This document shows, piece by piece, positions 1 through 8,661 of a stretch of DNA of 64,000 bases. How positions within the stretch are numbered: the stretch's first letter is position 1; the number at the start of each line of letters is the position of its first letter. Source of the DNA: Streptomyces pinistramenti (GTDB taxonomy: Bacteria > Actinomycetota > Actinomycetes > Streptomycetales > Streptomycetaceae); NCBI RefSeq assembly GCF_020564935.1, contig NZ_JAJCXB010000032.1:17170-81169 (forward strand), given 5' to 3'. The position numbers and the translations under genes are program-made. The notes under the pieces are model-generated. The model ran no database searches and was not told the DNA's origin. It saw nothing but the letters and a program-made list of their open reading frames with translations.

Positions 1-302
1 GCGTGCCGGTCGCCGGCGGCGCCTTCCGCCGCTACGACCTCCGCACCGCCGAACTCAAACGCATCTGGACGCACTCCGCGCACCGCCGCCGCGGCCTGGC
101 CCGGCGGGTGCTCGACGCACTGGAACGGGAGGCGGCGGCGCGCGGCTACACCCGCGTCTGCCTGACGACAGGACCGCGCCAGCCGGAGGCCAGGGGCCTC
201 TACCTCGCTGCCGGATACCGCCCGCTGTTCGACCTCACCGCACCACCGGAATCGATCGGCCCGCTGCCGTTCGAGAAACCTCTGGAGACCGCGCGCCCAT
301 GA
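1..302 (+). CDS. GNAT-family N-acetyltransferase, C-terminal part (5' end outside window)
   Basis: Only the last ~99 codons are present; the N-terminus lies before base 1. The fragment carries the acetyl-CoA pyrophosphate-binding signature of GNAT enzymes (HSAHRRRGLARRVLDALE, residues ~24-41 of the fragment), followed by the typical ARGLYLAAGYRP strand-turn near the C-terminus. Such enzymes transfer acetyl from acetyl-CoA to an amine; the substrate cannot be inferred. The stop codon TGA overlaps the ATG of the next gene (ATGA at 299-302), which suggests translational coupling to the binding lipoprotein downstream. Confidence 0.85.
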   Translation, partial: VPVAGGAFRRYDLRTAELKRIWTHSAHRRRGLARRVLDALEREAAARGYTRVCLTTGPRQPEARGLYLAAGYRPLFDLTAPPESIGPLPFEKPLETARP

Positions 303-1258
303 CCACCCCCACCACCCGCCGACGGCCGCGCACCCCGCCCCTGCGGGCCGCGGCCCTGCTCGCCGCCGCCCTCGCGCTCACCGCCTGCGGAGCGGGCGGC
401 CCGGCGGCCGGCGCCGGCGACCCGGACCCGGCCGCCGCCAAGATCCCCACCACGGACGTCGTCTCGGGCATCCCGAAGGACCCGGCAGCCGCGAAACTGC
501 TGCCCGCTGCCGTCCGGTCGCGCGGCACCCTCGCGCTGGCCACCAGCGTCGGCACCCCGCCGGGCGCCACCTACCTCCCGGACGGCCGGACGGTGGCCGG
601 CCAGGACATCGACTTCGCCGACGCGGTCGCCAAGGTCCTGGGCGTCAAGCTCACCCGCGAGGTGGCCGGCTTCGAGGCGATCCTGCCGGCCCTCGGCAGC
701 GGCAAGTACGACCTGGGCACCGGCAACTTCGGCGTCACCGACGAGCGCCGCAGGGCCGTCGACTTCGTCACGTACATCAACGACGGCCAGGGTTTCGCGG
801 TCCGCGACGACAGCCCGCTGAAGAAGGTCACCTCGCTGCGGCAGCTGTGCGGGCTGACGGTGGCCACCGGCGCGGGCACCACCTTCGAGGCGACCCTGGA
901 GGACCACCGCAAGGACTGCACCGCCGCCGGGAAGAAGCCCTACGACGTCAAGACCTACGCCGAACAGGGCGCACTGTGGATCTCCCTCCAGCAGGGCCGC
1001 TCGGACGTGGTGATGAGCACCATCAACGGCCTGCGCTACGCCGTACGCCAGCAGCCGGGCCTGCGCTTCCTCAACGAATTCCAGCGCCTTGACGTCGGCT
1101 TCGCCTTCAAGAAGGGCAGCCCCCTGACCCCCGCCGTGCAGGCGGCCGTCAACCGGCTGAAGAAGGACGGGAGGTACGACCGGATCCTGAAGAAGTGGGG
1201 CACCTCCGCATCGGCCATCAAGACCTCGCAGATCAGCCCGCCGGAACTCGGCCGCTGA
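299..1258 (+). CDS. ABC transporter substrate-binding lipoprotein, family 3 (amino-acid type)
   Basis: 319 aa. An N-terminal signal with an arginine-rich n-region and an alanine-rich h-region ends in the lipobox LTAC (Cys30), so the mature protein should be anchored to the outer face of the membrane. The body fits the bacterial extracellular solute-binding family 3: a DGRTVAGQDIDFADAVAKVLG segment, the FEAILPALGSGKYDLGTGNFGVTDERR segment in two parts, and a late DGRYDRILKKWG motif near the C-terminus. This family binds polar amino acids or related ligands for import. No permease or ATPase follows; the next gene is sepF-like after a 389-bp gap. The start is fixed by the ATGA overlap with the acetyltransferase gene. 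Confidence 0.85.
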   Translation: MTTPTTRRRPRTPPLRAAALLAAALALTACGAGGPAAGAGDPDPAAAKIPTTDVVSGIPKDPAAAKLLPAAVRSRGTLALATSVGTPPGATYLPDGRTVAGQDIDFADAVAKVLGVKLTREVAGFEAILPALGSGKYDLGTGNFGVTDERRRAVDFVTYINDGQGFAVRDDSPLKKVTSLRQLCGLTVATGAGTTFEATLEDHRKDCTAAGKKPYDVKTYAEQGALWISLQQGRSDVVMSTINGLRYAVRQQPGLRFLNEFQRLDVGFAFKKGSPLTPAVQAAVNRLKKDGRYDRILKKWGTSASAIKTSQISPPELGR

Positions 1259-1647
1259 ACCACAGCGGCGCGGGCGGCCGCCCCCACCGCTCGCGCCCCG
1301 CCTTCCGCCTCACACCGGTACGCCCGCATCCGGCACCGTAAAGCCGACACCCCCGGTATCCGATGCTTCGGACATATGCCCAGGTCTCCCCACGGAACCG
1401 ACCCGCCGGTCGAACGGAATCCCCGGCCGGACCGCGTATCGACAGCACCCGCCACCCGCCTCTATCGTGACGTCCGTCACGCCGTCAGTTCCCCTCACAG
1501 CCCCGGGACCTGACGTGACGCCACCCTCTCTGCACCAGATGTGTCACGAACCCCCCGTGCGGCGGCTATCCACTTGGCACTCCCTCCGCATCATGGACGA
1601 CCATAGAGAGGCGGACATACAGACACCGCGGGTGAGAGGAGGCGTCC
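1259..1647. other. Intergenic region upstream of sepF-like gene
   Basis: 389 bp without a convincing gene. It contains a CRP-like palindrome at 1466-1481 and several copies of the pentamer GTGAC or its complement. Short open frames here lack Streptomyces codon bias. The promoter of the sepF-like gene probably lies in the last 200 bp. Confidence 0.6.
1466..1481. promoter_or_regulatory. CRP-like palindrome
   Basis: The sequence CGTGACGTCCGTCACG contains GTGA-N6-TCAC with perfectly paired arms, the core of CRP/FNR-family operators. It lies ~167 bp upstream of the sepF-like start. That a Crp-family protein binds it is inference. Confidence 0.4.
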
Positions 1648-2100
1648 ATGGGATCGGTGCGCAAGGCGAGTGCCTGGCTTGGCCTCGTCGACGACAACGA
1701 TGACGAGCGTTACTACGACGACGACTACGCCGAGGGAGCTGAGCCCGGAAACCCGGCGAGCGGCTCCTGGGCGACCGACCCACGGCTCCGGGTCGCCGAG
1801 AGCAGCCCCCAGGACCAGAGCAGCACCCGCATCGCCACGGTCACCCCGGACGGATTCGGGGACGCCCGCGGCATCGGTGAACTGTTCCGGGACGGCATCC
1901 CGGTGATCGTCAACCTCACGGCCATGGATTCGGCCGACGCCAAGCGCGTGGTGGACTTCGCCGCCGGGATCGCCTTCGGCCTGCGCGGCTCGATCGAGCG
2001 GGTCGCCACCCGGGTCTTCCTGCTCACCCCGGCCGACTACAAGGTCGTCAGCGGCGAGAACGAAGGCCACCGCAATGGCGGCTTCTTCAACCAGAGCTGA
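1648..2100 (+). CDS. SepF-like cell-division protein (SflA type)
   Basis: 150 aa. The N-terminus MGSVRKASAWLGLVDDNDD is the amphipathic membrane-targeting helix plus acidic linker seen in SepF proteins. Residues ~65-145 form the SepF fold, with IGELFRDGIPVIVNLTAMDS, AKRVVDFAAGIAFGLRGSIE and a terminal RVFLLTPADYKV. SepF tethers and aligns FtsZ polymers at the membrane. This copy is not next to ftsZ, and its context (before a glutaryl-type acyl-CoA dehydrogenase) is that I recall for SflA of S. coelicolor, one of two SepF-like proteins affecting sporulation or branching; that assignment is from gene order. A ribosome binding site (AGAGGAGG-like, 1636-1642) precedes the ATG. Confidence 0.85.
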   Translation: MGSVRKASAWLGLVDDNDDERYYDDDYAEGAEPGNPASGSWATDPRLRVAESSPQDQSSTRIATVTPDGFGDARGIGELFRDGIPVIVNLTAMDSADAKRVVDFAAGIAFGLRGSIERVATRVFLLTPADYKVVSGENEGHRNGGFFNQS

Positions 2101-2112
2101 GGACGGGCGGCA

Positions 2113-2136
2113 GGGGCGGCGGCTCACCACCGCCCC
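2113..2136. terminator. Hairpin between convergent sepF-like and acyl-CoA dehydrogenase genes
   Basis: GGGGCGG (2113-2119) pairs with CCGCCCC (2130-2136), with two further G-C pairs inside the loop after one mismatch. No U-tract, as is common for Streptomyces terminators. It sits between two convergent stops. Confidence 0.5.
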
Positions 2137-2147
2137 GCCCCCTCGGC

Positions 2148-3344
2148 TCAGCGGAAGGCGTCGAGACCGGTGAGCGCCTTCCCCAGCACCAACTGGTGCA
2201 TTTCGACGGTGCCTTCGTAGGTGAGCACCGATTCGAGGTTGGTGGCGTGCCGCATGACCGGGTACTCCAGGGAGATCCCGTTGGCGCCCAGGACGGTCCT
2301 GGCGGTGCGGCAGATCTCGATCGCCTCGCGAACGTTGTTCAGCTTGCCGAAGCTGATCTGCTCGGGCCGCAGCCGCCCGGCGTCCATCCGCACGCCCAGG
2401 TGGTGGGCGAGCAGCATCCCCTTGTGCAACTCGACGGCCATGTCGGCGAGCTTGGCCTGGGTGAGCTGGAAGCCGCCGATGGGCTTGCCGAACTGCTCCC
2501 GCGTCCTCGCGTAGTCCAACGCCGCCTCGAAGCAGGCGCGGGCGGCGCCCAGCGAGCCCCAGACGATGCCGTAGCGGGCGTGGCTCAGGCAGCCGAGCGG
2601 GCCGCGCAGCCCCGTGACGCCGGGCAGCACGGCATCGGCGGGCAGCCGCACCTCGTCCATGACCAGCTCGCTGGTCACCGAGGCGCGCAGGGACCACTTG
2701 TGCTTGATCTCGGGAGCCGAGAACCCCGGGGTGTCCGTGGGCACGACGAAGCCGCGGATGCCGTCGTCGGTGGCGGCCCAGACCACCGCGACCCCGGCCA
2801 CCGAACCGTTGGTGATCCACATCTTGCGGCCGCTGAGCACCCAGTCGCCGCCGTCCCGCTTCGCGTACGTGCGCATTCCGGCCGGGTCGGAACCGTGGTC
2901 GGGCTCGGTGAGGCCGAAGCAGCCGATGACCTCGCCGGACGCCATCCGCGGCAGCCACTGCTGCTTCTGCTCTTCGGAGCCGTAGCGGTGGATCGCGTAC
3001 ATGGCGAGCGAGCCCTGTACGGAGACCAGCGAGCGGATGCCGGAGTCGGCCGCCTCCAGCTCCAGGCAGGCCAGTCCGTACTGGACGGCGGAGGCGCCGG
3101 CGCAGCCGTAGCCGGTCAGCGACATGCCCAGGGCGCCGAGCGAGCCCAGTTCCCTGGCCAGTTCGCGGATTCCGGGGAGTTCGCCGCGCTCGTACCAGTC
3201 GGCGATGTCCGGCAGGATCCGGTCGGCGGCCCACCGGCGGACGGTGCCGCGTACGGCGCGGTCCTCGTCGGTGAGCAGGTCGTCGATGCCCAGCGGGTCG
3301 GCGGGGTCGAACGGCGGGAGCGTCGAGGGCGGCTTTGCGGACAT
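2148..3344 (-). CDS. Acyl-CoA dehydrogenase, glutaryl-CoA dehydrogenase type
   Basis: 398 aa flavoenzyme, normal family length. The acyl-CoA dehydrogenase signature CFGLTEPDHGSDPAGM (about residue 140) and the FAD-contacting WITNG precede the substrate-domain motif ARTREQFGKPIGGFQLTQAKLADM. The catalytic glutamate lies in LTYEGTVEMHQLVLGKALTG near the C-terminus, the arrangement of glutaryl-CoA dehydrogenases, which oxidise and decarboxylate glutaryl-CoA to crotonyl-CoA in lysine/tryptophan breakdown. The start is supported by GGAGG 7 nt upstream. It stands alone on its strand. The substrate could differ from glutaryl-CoA. Confidence 0.9.
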   Translation of the reverse strand: MSAKPPSTLPPFDPADPLGIDDLLTDEDRAVRGTVRRWAADRILPDIADWYERGELPGIRELARELGSLGALGMSLTGYGCAGASAVQYGLACLELEAADSGIRSLVSVQGSLAMYAIHRYGSEEQKQQWLPRMASGEVIGCFGLTEPDHGSDPAGMRTYAKRDGGDWVLSGRKMWITNGSVAGVAVVWAATDDGIRGFVVPTDTPGFSAPEIKHKWSLRASVTSELVMDEVRLPADAVLPGVTGLRGPLGCLSHARYGIVWGSLGAARACFEAALDYARTREQFGKPIGGFQLTQAKLADMAVELHKGMLLAHHLGVRMDAGRLRPEQISFGKLNNVREAIEICRTARTVLGANGISLEYPVMRHATNLESVLTYEGTVEMHQLVLGKALTGLDAFR

Positions 3345-3455
3345 GACGGGGCCTCCGGGAGGATCGGCACGCGCGAAAACTAGCAGTGGTAGTTATGGCT
3401 CGTGCCGACGGTACGGCCCGCCGCGCCGCGCGGGCAAGAGCCGCCGCGCCTCAGG

Positions 3456-5078
3456 TCAGCCGTGGGACCTCGCCGCGGCGGGCTCGCTGTCGCAGCCCGC
3501 GGCGTTGTCGCCCTCCGCGCGCTCCACGGAGTCCGCGGCCCGGCGCGGCAGCCGCAGTGCGATGGCCGCGCCGACCAGCAGCAGCACGGCGCTGGCGACG
3601 AGCGTGATGTGCAGGCCGCGGACGAAGGCGTCGCGCGCCGTCTCCCGCAGCACCTCCCGCGCCGGACCACCGAGCCCGGACGCCACCTTGTACGCCTCGC
3701 CCAGGGAGTGCGAGGCCGCGGCCGCCGCCCGCGCCGGGACGCCGTCCACATGACCGAGACCCGGGGCGTAGGCGGCGTTCATGACGCTGCCGAGCAGGGC
3801 CACCCCGATACCGGCGCCGAGCTGGTAGGAGGTCTCCCCGATCGCGGCCGCGCCGCCCGCCTGCTCCGGCGGCGCCTCGCTGAGCATGGACTCGTACGCG
3901 CCGAACAGCGTGCTCTGGAAGCCGAATCCGAGCAGCACGAAGCCGAGGGAGAGCAGCCAGAAACGGTCCTGCGCGTTCATCGCGGTCAGACACAGCACCG
4001 CGCCCGCGGTGAGCACGAAGCCGCAGGAAACCATCACGCGCGGGCCGACGGCCTGTAGCACCCGGGAGCCGGTGAGCCCCGCAGCCATCGCGGCGAAGAC
4101 CAAAGGCAGCATCCGCAGGCCGGTCTGCAACGGCGTCAGCCCGAGGACGAGCTGGAGGTACTGAACCGCTATCAGCTGCAGGCCCACCAGGGCGAGCATC
4201 GCCAGCACGATGCAGCCGACGGAGGTGCCGAACGCGGGCCGCGCGAACAGCCGCACGTCGATCAGCGGATGCTCCCGCCTGCGCTGTCTGCGGGCGAAAA
4301 GGACCAGCAGCAGGGCGCCCAGGACGATCGGCCCGAGCGAGGTCAGGCCGAGAACGGCCGTACCGCTGCCGATGCGCTTGACGCCGAGGACGACACCCAG
4401 CACGCCGAGGGCCGCGATGACCGCGCCGGTCACGTCCCACGGGCCGTTGCGCTCGCCGCGCGACTCGGGCAGCATCCAGCGCCCGATCAGCAGCATCACC
4501 AGCATCATCGGGATGTTGATGAGGAAGACCGAGCCCCACCAGAAGTTCTCGACGAGGAAGCCGCCGAGCACCGGCCCGACGGCGGCGCCGACCGCGGCCA
4601 CCGCGCTCCAGACGCCGATCGCCACCGCCCGCTCCCGCCGGTCGGGGAAGACCTGACGGAGGATCGACAGCGTGGCCGGCATGATCATGGCGCCGCCGAT
4701 GCCGAGCAGCGCACGCGCCGTCATCAGGATCTGCGGATTCGGCGCGAGGGCGGCGGCGGCCGATGCGAGGCCGAACAGGCCATAGCCGAGCAGGAGAATG
4801 CGCCGGCGTCCCACGCGGTCGCCGAGGGTGCCGAACAGGATCAGCAGCGACGCCGCGATGAGCGGGTAGACGTCGACGATCCACAGCAGTTCCACCGGGC
4901 CGGGACGCAGATCCTCGGTGACGGAGGGCACCGCCACGTACAGGATCGTGGTGTCCAGCGCGACGAACAGCAGGCTGACGCAGAGCACGATCAGCACGGT
5001 CCACCGGTTCGCGCCGTCCCCTGAGATCCGGGGAGCACCAGCCGACCTTCCCGTGCCGGACGGGGTCGTCCCGGTCAT
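3456..5078 (-). CDS. MFS drug transporter, DHA2 (EmrB/QacA, 14-TM) family
   Basis: 540 aa integral membrane protein. Motif A (FGTLGDRVGRRRILLLGYGL), the motif C region GGAMIMPATLSILRQVF and a motif D1-like LDTTILYVAVPSV in the first helix place it in the 14-helix DHA2 family of proton-driven exporters. A start at 5078 is chosen because AGGAGG lies 6 nt upstream; a longer frame to 5150 exists but lacks a ribosome binding site. The C-terminal half includes a long extracytoplasmic loop before helix 14. No local TetR or MarR regulator is seen, so the substrate is unknown. Confidence 0.9.
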   Translation of the reverse strand: MTGTTPSGTGRSAGAPRISGDGANRWTVLIVLCVSLLFVALDTTILYVAVPSVTEDLRPGPVELLWIVDVYPLIAASLLILFGTLGDRVGRRRILLLGYGLFGLASAAAALAPNPQILMTARALLGIGGAMIMPATLSILRQVFPDRRERAVAIGVWSAVAAVGAAVGPVLGGFLVENFWWGSVFLINIPMMLVMLLIGRWMLPESRGERNGPWDVTGAVIAALGVLGVVLGVKRIGSGTAVLGLTSLGPIVLGALLLVLFARRQRRREHPLIDVRLFARPAFGTSVGCIVLAMLALVGLQLIAVQYLQLVLGLTPLQTGLRMLPLVFAAMAAGLTGSRVLQAVGPRVMVSCGFVLTAGAVLCLTAMNAQDRFWLLSLGFVLLGFGFQSTLFGAYESMLSEAPPEQAGGAAAIGETSYQLGAGIGVALLGSVMNAAYAPGLGHVDGVPARAAAAASHSLGEAYKVASGLGGPAREVLRETARDAFVRGLHITLVASAVLLLVGAAIALRLPRRAADSVERAEGDNAAGCDSEPAAARSHG

Positions 5079-5291
5079 GCACGCACCTCCTGTCATGCTC
5101 TCGCGGCCGCGGATCAGGGCGCGAAAAAGCCCCGGGGAAACCGGCGGCACGGGCGAGTTGAGACGTCAGACTACGCGAGTCGCGCAGGGGCACGTGTGGC
5201 TCACCTCTCGATGAGACGCGCATCGCAGCACCAGGAGTTGCGTCCCCCCGCGGCGGCACCGCGCTCTCCCCCCACCTGGATAATCGACCCG

Positions 5292-6482
5292 ATGAACGAC
5301 CTCGCCTCCACCGCCGCCCCCGGCCGGACGCTGTGCCGCCCCGCCACCCGGGCCGCCGCGCGCCGCGCCCTGCCGGCGGTGGCGGCGTTCGCGGCGATCC
5401 GCCTCCTGGGCATCGCCGTGCTCGCCGTATGGTCCGCCGCCGCAGGCAACAACTGGCACACCCTGCTCACCGCCCGCTGGGATGCGCTCTGGTACACCCG
5501 CGTCGCGGAGCTGGGCTACGGCTACACCGTCGAGCCGGTGCCCGGCCTGATCCACTCCAACCTCGCGTTCTTCCCGCTGCTGCCGTGGCTGGAGCGGGGC
5601 CTGTCGGCACTCTTCCCGCTGACCGCCGCCGACGCCGGGATGGCCGTCGCCTGGCTGTCCTCCCTCGCCGCCGCCTGGGCGCTGTACGCGATCGGCGAGC
5701 GGCTGCACGGGCCGCGGGCCGGCATCGCGCTGGCTGCGCTGTGGGCCGCACTCCCGATCGGCATCGTGCAGTCGATGGCGTACTCGGAGTCGCTGTTCAC
5801 CGCGCTGGCCGCCTGGGGTGTGTACGCCGTACTGACCGGACGCTGGATGTGGGCCGGCGTACTGGCCTCGCTGGCCGGGCTGACCCGCCCGGTGGGCGCC
5901 GCGGTGGTCGCTGCCGTGTGGGTCACCGCGGCGGTGACCGTGTGGAACGACCGGGCGGGCGGCGCGAGTCTTCGGTCGAGCGCGGCCCGGCACCGCGGGA
6001 TGGTGGCGGGTGTCCTGCTGGCGCCGCTCGGCTGGTGCGGCTTCTTCCTGTGGGTGGGCGCCCGGCAGGGCAGCTTCACCGGCTACCTCGACGTCCAGGG
6101 CGGCTGGGGCAACGGCTTCGACGGCGGCATCGCCTTCGGCACCTATCTCTGGGGCCTCGTGTCGGGCCCGGGTTTCGCCGTCGGCCTCGCGCTGCTGACC
6201 GCCGTCGTGCTGGTGATCTGGCTCTACGTCCACGGCGCACGGCGGGGGCAGCCGCTGCCGCTGCTGGTCTACGGCGGGGTGGTGCTGCTGCTCGCGCTGA
6301 CCGCCAAGGGTTTCTTCGGGTCGAAGCCGCGGCTGATACTCCCGGCGTTCACGCTGCTGCTGCCGCTCGCCGCCGGCCTTGCCCGGTGGCGGCCGCTGCG
6401 CGCCGGACTGCTGATCGGGGTGGTGGCGGTGGCGTCGGCGGCATACGGCGCGTTCTGGCTGAACGGTTCAGGCCCTCCGTGA
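5292..6482 (+). CDS. PIG-V-like polytopic mannosyltransferase
   Basis: 396 aa with about ten hydrophobic segments. The N-terminal region after the first helix carries RWDALWYTRVAELGYGY, with the WD pair typical of GT-C glycosyltransferases in the PIG-V/Mannosyl_trans2 family (acidic residues in the first extracytoplasmic loop), and SNLAFFPLLPWLERGL follows. Such enzymes use polyprenyl-phosphate mannose outside the membrane; in actinobacteria they are implicated in lipoglycan or protein mannosylation. The start MNDLASTA (5292) is preferred over upstream codons because the upstream frame has poor composition. A lone gene, divergent from the DHA2 exporter. Confidence 0.75.
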   Translation: MNDLASTAAPGRTLCRPATRAAARRALPAVAAFAAIRLLGIAVLAVWSAAAGNNWHTLLTARWDALWYTRVAELGYGYTVEPVPGLIHSNLAFFPLLPWLERGLSALFPLTAADAGMAVAWLSSLAAAWALYAIGERLHGPRAGIALAALWAALPIGIVQSMAYSESLFTALAAWGVYAVLTGRWMWAGVLASLAGLTRPVGAAVVAAVWVTAAVTVWNDRAGGASLRSSAARHRGMVAGVLLAPLGWCGFFLWVGARQGSFTGYLDVQGGWGNGFDGGIAFGTYLWGLVSGPGFAVGLALLTAVVLVIWLYVHGARRGQPLPLLVYGGVVLLLALTAKGFFGSKPRLILPAFTLLLPLAAGLARWRPLRAGLLIGVVAVASAAYGAFWLNGSGPP

Positions 6483-6664
6483 CCGAAAGATCTCTCTCCG
6501 TGACCGCCGCGGCCGGGAAACGATCACCAACAGGCACACCCATCACGGATAAACGGTCGTGAGGAAAAGCAGATAAAGCTCTCGGCGCGGCGACACGCGG
6601 ATGCCGGTACGGGAATCCGATTCCCCATGAATTCCGTTCCGATTCCGCGCTTCCCGGGATGGCT

Positions 6665-6680
6665 TGAGACACATTCCACA
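6665..6680 (+). repeat. 16-bp repeat, copy 1
   Basis: TGAGACACATTCCACA occurs here, 68 bp upstream of the PAP2 start, and identically at 8432-8447. Both lie in AT-richer intergenic DNA. Confidence 0.6.
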
Positions 6681-6747
6681 TCACATCGTCATTACAAAGC
6701 GCACGGATTGACCAAGCACCTACATCACACGCGGTAACGTCGATTGA

Positions 6748-7779
6748 GTGCGTACCGATGACAAGCTCGACCAGATGGAGGAGCGCCCGACCGACCGCGC
6801 CCGACCACGCATGACACAGACCCGCCTATGGCTGTTCTGGGGCACGCTGGCGGTGTACCTCGCGATCGTGGCCGGAGTGCTGGCTTCCACATGGCTGGTC
6901 ACCTTCGACTGGCAGGTCATGCTCTTCCGGCCCTACAAACAGTGGCCGTCGATCCATGCCTTCCTCGACTACTTCGTGGTCCTGGGCCAGCGCGGACCGA
7001 CGGCACTGGCCGTCGCGGCATGGCTGGGCTGGCGCTGCTGGCGGCAGCGCAACCTCCACCCGCTGCTGGTGCTGGGCGCCTCGCTGCTGCTGCTGAACAT
7101 GACGGTGGGCGCGGCCAAGATCGGCATGGGCCGGCTCGGACCGCACTACGCGACCACGGTCGGCTCCACCGAGATGTGGCTCGGCGGCGATATATTCCCG
7201 TCCGGTCACACCGCCAACGCCGTGGTCACCTGGGGCGTGCTGGCCTATCTGGCGACCACGCCGCTGCGCCGCCGCACCCTGTCGGTGATCGCCGCACTGG
7301 GCGCGCTGGGCGTCGGCATGACCACCGTCTACCTCGGTACGCACTGGGTCAGCGACGTGCTGCTCGGCTGGGCTGCGGGGCTGCTGGTGCTGCTGGCGCT
7401 GCCGTGGTTCGAGCCCGCGATGACCTGGGCGGAGGACCGCCTCATGGGCATCCTGCTGCGGCTGTGGCTGCGACTGCGCCCCGATTCGCTGCGCGGCCCG
7501 CTGCCGGTCGGTGCGTCGGCCGGGCTGTCGCCGCAGCGTGTGGCACCGGACGGCGAGATCCTGCTGCGCGAGGCGGTCCCCGCGCCCCCCGGCGGCCGTG
7601 GCACCGCCACCCGCGCCCCGGACGGCTGGCCGCACCACCCGGCGCGGCCGCACACCTCCCGCGCGGAGCGCTCGCCCGTCACCCCGGCGGGCAGCCGGCG
7701 GCCGCCGCACGCGGACCGCGTCCCGCGCACCCCGCCGCTGAGCCCGACCTCCGGGCGCGGCCACAGCCAGAGCCCCTGA
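6748..7779 (+). CDS. PAP2-superfamily membrane phosphatase
   Basis: 343 aa. Five to six membrane helices in residues ~28-215 carry the PAP2 phosphatase triad of motifs: AAKIGMGRLGP (motif 1, with K and R), IFPSGHTANAV (motif 2, the PSGH) and YLGTHWVSDVLLG (motif 3, the final His and Asp). The usual Arg of motif 3 is replaced by Leu/Gly here. Family members remove phosphate from lipid pyrophosphates or phosphatidic acid at the outer face of the membrane. The C-terminal ~110 residues are proline-rich and probably disordered. The GTG start at 6748 has no clear ribosome binding site; ATG at 6811, just before the first helix, is an alternative. Confidence 0.85.
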   Translation: MRTDDKLDQMEERPTDRARPRMTQTRLWLFWGTLAVYLAIVAGVLASTWLVTFDWQVMLFRPYKQWPSIHAFLDYFVVLGQRGPTALAVAAWLGWRCWRQRNLHPLLVLGASLLLLNMTVGAAKIGMGRLGPHYATTVGSTEMWLGGDIFPSGHTANAVVTWGVLAYLATTPLRRRTLSVIAALGALGVGMTTVYLGTHWVSDVLLGWAAGLLVLLALPWFEPAMTWAEDRLMGILLRLWLRLRPDSLRGPLPVGASAGLSPQRVAPDGEILLREAVPAPPGGRGTATRAPDGWPHHPARPHTSRAERSPVTPAGSRRPPHADRVPRTPPLSPTSGRGHSQSP

Positions 7780-7826
7780 CCCACCCACGATCCGCGGGGC
7801 CGGTACGCACACCCACCACCCCGCAC

Positions 7827-7870
7827 CGAAGGCCCCGGCCGCTCCTCCTGGAGCGGGCCGGGGCCTTCGT
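7827..7870. terminator. Strong hairpin between convergent genes
   Basis: CGAAGGCCCCGGCC-GCTCC pairs with GGAGCGGGCCGGGGCCTTCG, an approximately 19-bp stem with a single bulge and a tiny loop. It serves both the PAP2 gene (+) and the I78-like gene (-). Confidence 0.85.
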
Positions 7871-7896
7871 CGTCTTACGGAGCGCGTACGGCCCGG

Positions 7897-8112
7897 TCAG
7901 CCCTTCCAGCTGCGGTGCACCCGGCCGTCCTTGACCTCGAAATTGATCCGGCCGCCGAGGTACTCCATGGTGATCATCATGCCCGGCGGCAGCGAGCGGA
8001 CCGTGGTCCAGCCGCGCTCGCGGGCCCGCTCCTCGGCGTCCTGCTGGTCGAGGCCGACATAGGTCTCGATGTCGTCATCGGGTTCGTTCGGAAGCTGTGG
8101 TTCGGGAGCCAT
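7897..8112 (-). CDS. Small I78-family-like proteinase inhibitor domain protein
   Basis: 71 aa from ATG 8112; an in-frame extension to 8190 is possible but has atypical composition. The sequence runs acidic N-terminus, then a helix (DQQDAEERARERGW), then LPPGMMITMEYLGGRINFEV, matching the pattern of I78 (AFLEI-like) inhibitors with their PGxMVTMDYRxDRLN core. No signal peptide, so it appears cytoplasmic, unlike classical secreted inhibitors. Many Streptomyces carry such short proteins without known function; inhibition of a protease is inferred from the fold only. Confidence 0.65.
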   Translation of the reverse strand: MAPEPQLPNEPDDDIETYVGLDQQDAEERARERGWTTVRSLPPGMMITMEYLGGRINFEVKDGRVHRSWKG

Positions 8113-8661
8113 GACAGTCACCGTAGGCGCCCGCGGCGATGCGTGGAAGGCCCTTCCGGCCGGGCCTCCGGTCTCTTCACGGTCTTTCATTGGTCACACT
8201 TGTGTCACGGCCAAGGCCGAGGTGTTTACGGTAACTTCCGTCACTCATATGCCCTGCGTGATGCCGCAACCGGGTGGAAAATAATGCAGCCTGAATTCCG
8301 TTGTGATCAAATTCCGGACGCGGTAACGGCGGCGGCCCCGGAACCCCAACGCGAGGCAGGAATTCACCCGCCGGGGGATGGCGGATTCCCGCTGTCCGTA
8401 GGGCTTTATCGGCCGCTCCACATGGCGCCGATGAGACACATTCCACACACATTTTCCGCACATCACCCCGCCGATCGCGCCGGAGCGCCGCCCGGCGCCC
8501 CGCCGGAAGCCCGCCCCCGCCCGGCCTCGCGCCGCACCCATACCACTCCCGCAGAGCGGGCACACACGGGAACACCCCGCCCGGACGAACCGGTGCGGGG
8601 TGATTCGCGGCGCAAGGGACGGTGCGATAAGGACGCCCCGTCCGGGCCGCCGGGTCGCCGG
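8113..8661. other. Long AT-richer intergenic region
   Basis: 549 bp. No frame shows convincing codon bias. It holds the second copy of the 16-bp repeat (8432-8447) and an 11-bp TGAATTCCGTT (about 8292) that also occurs upstream of the PAP2 gene at about 6628. Confidence 0.6.
8432..8447 (+). repeat. 16-bp repeat, copy 2
   Basis: Identical to 6665-6680 (TGAGACACATTCCACA), same orientation, located in the gap between two leftward genes. Confidence 0.6.

Noticed and set aside
1467..1703. Short open frame before the sepF-like gene
   Set aside because: Overlaps the sepF-like start in another frame and has poor codon use.
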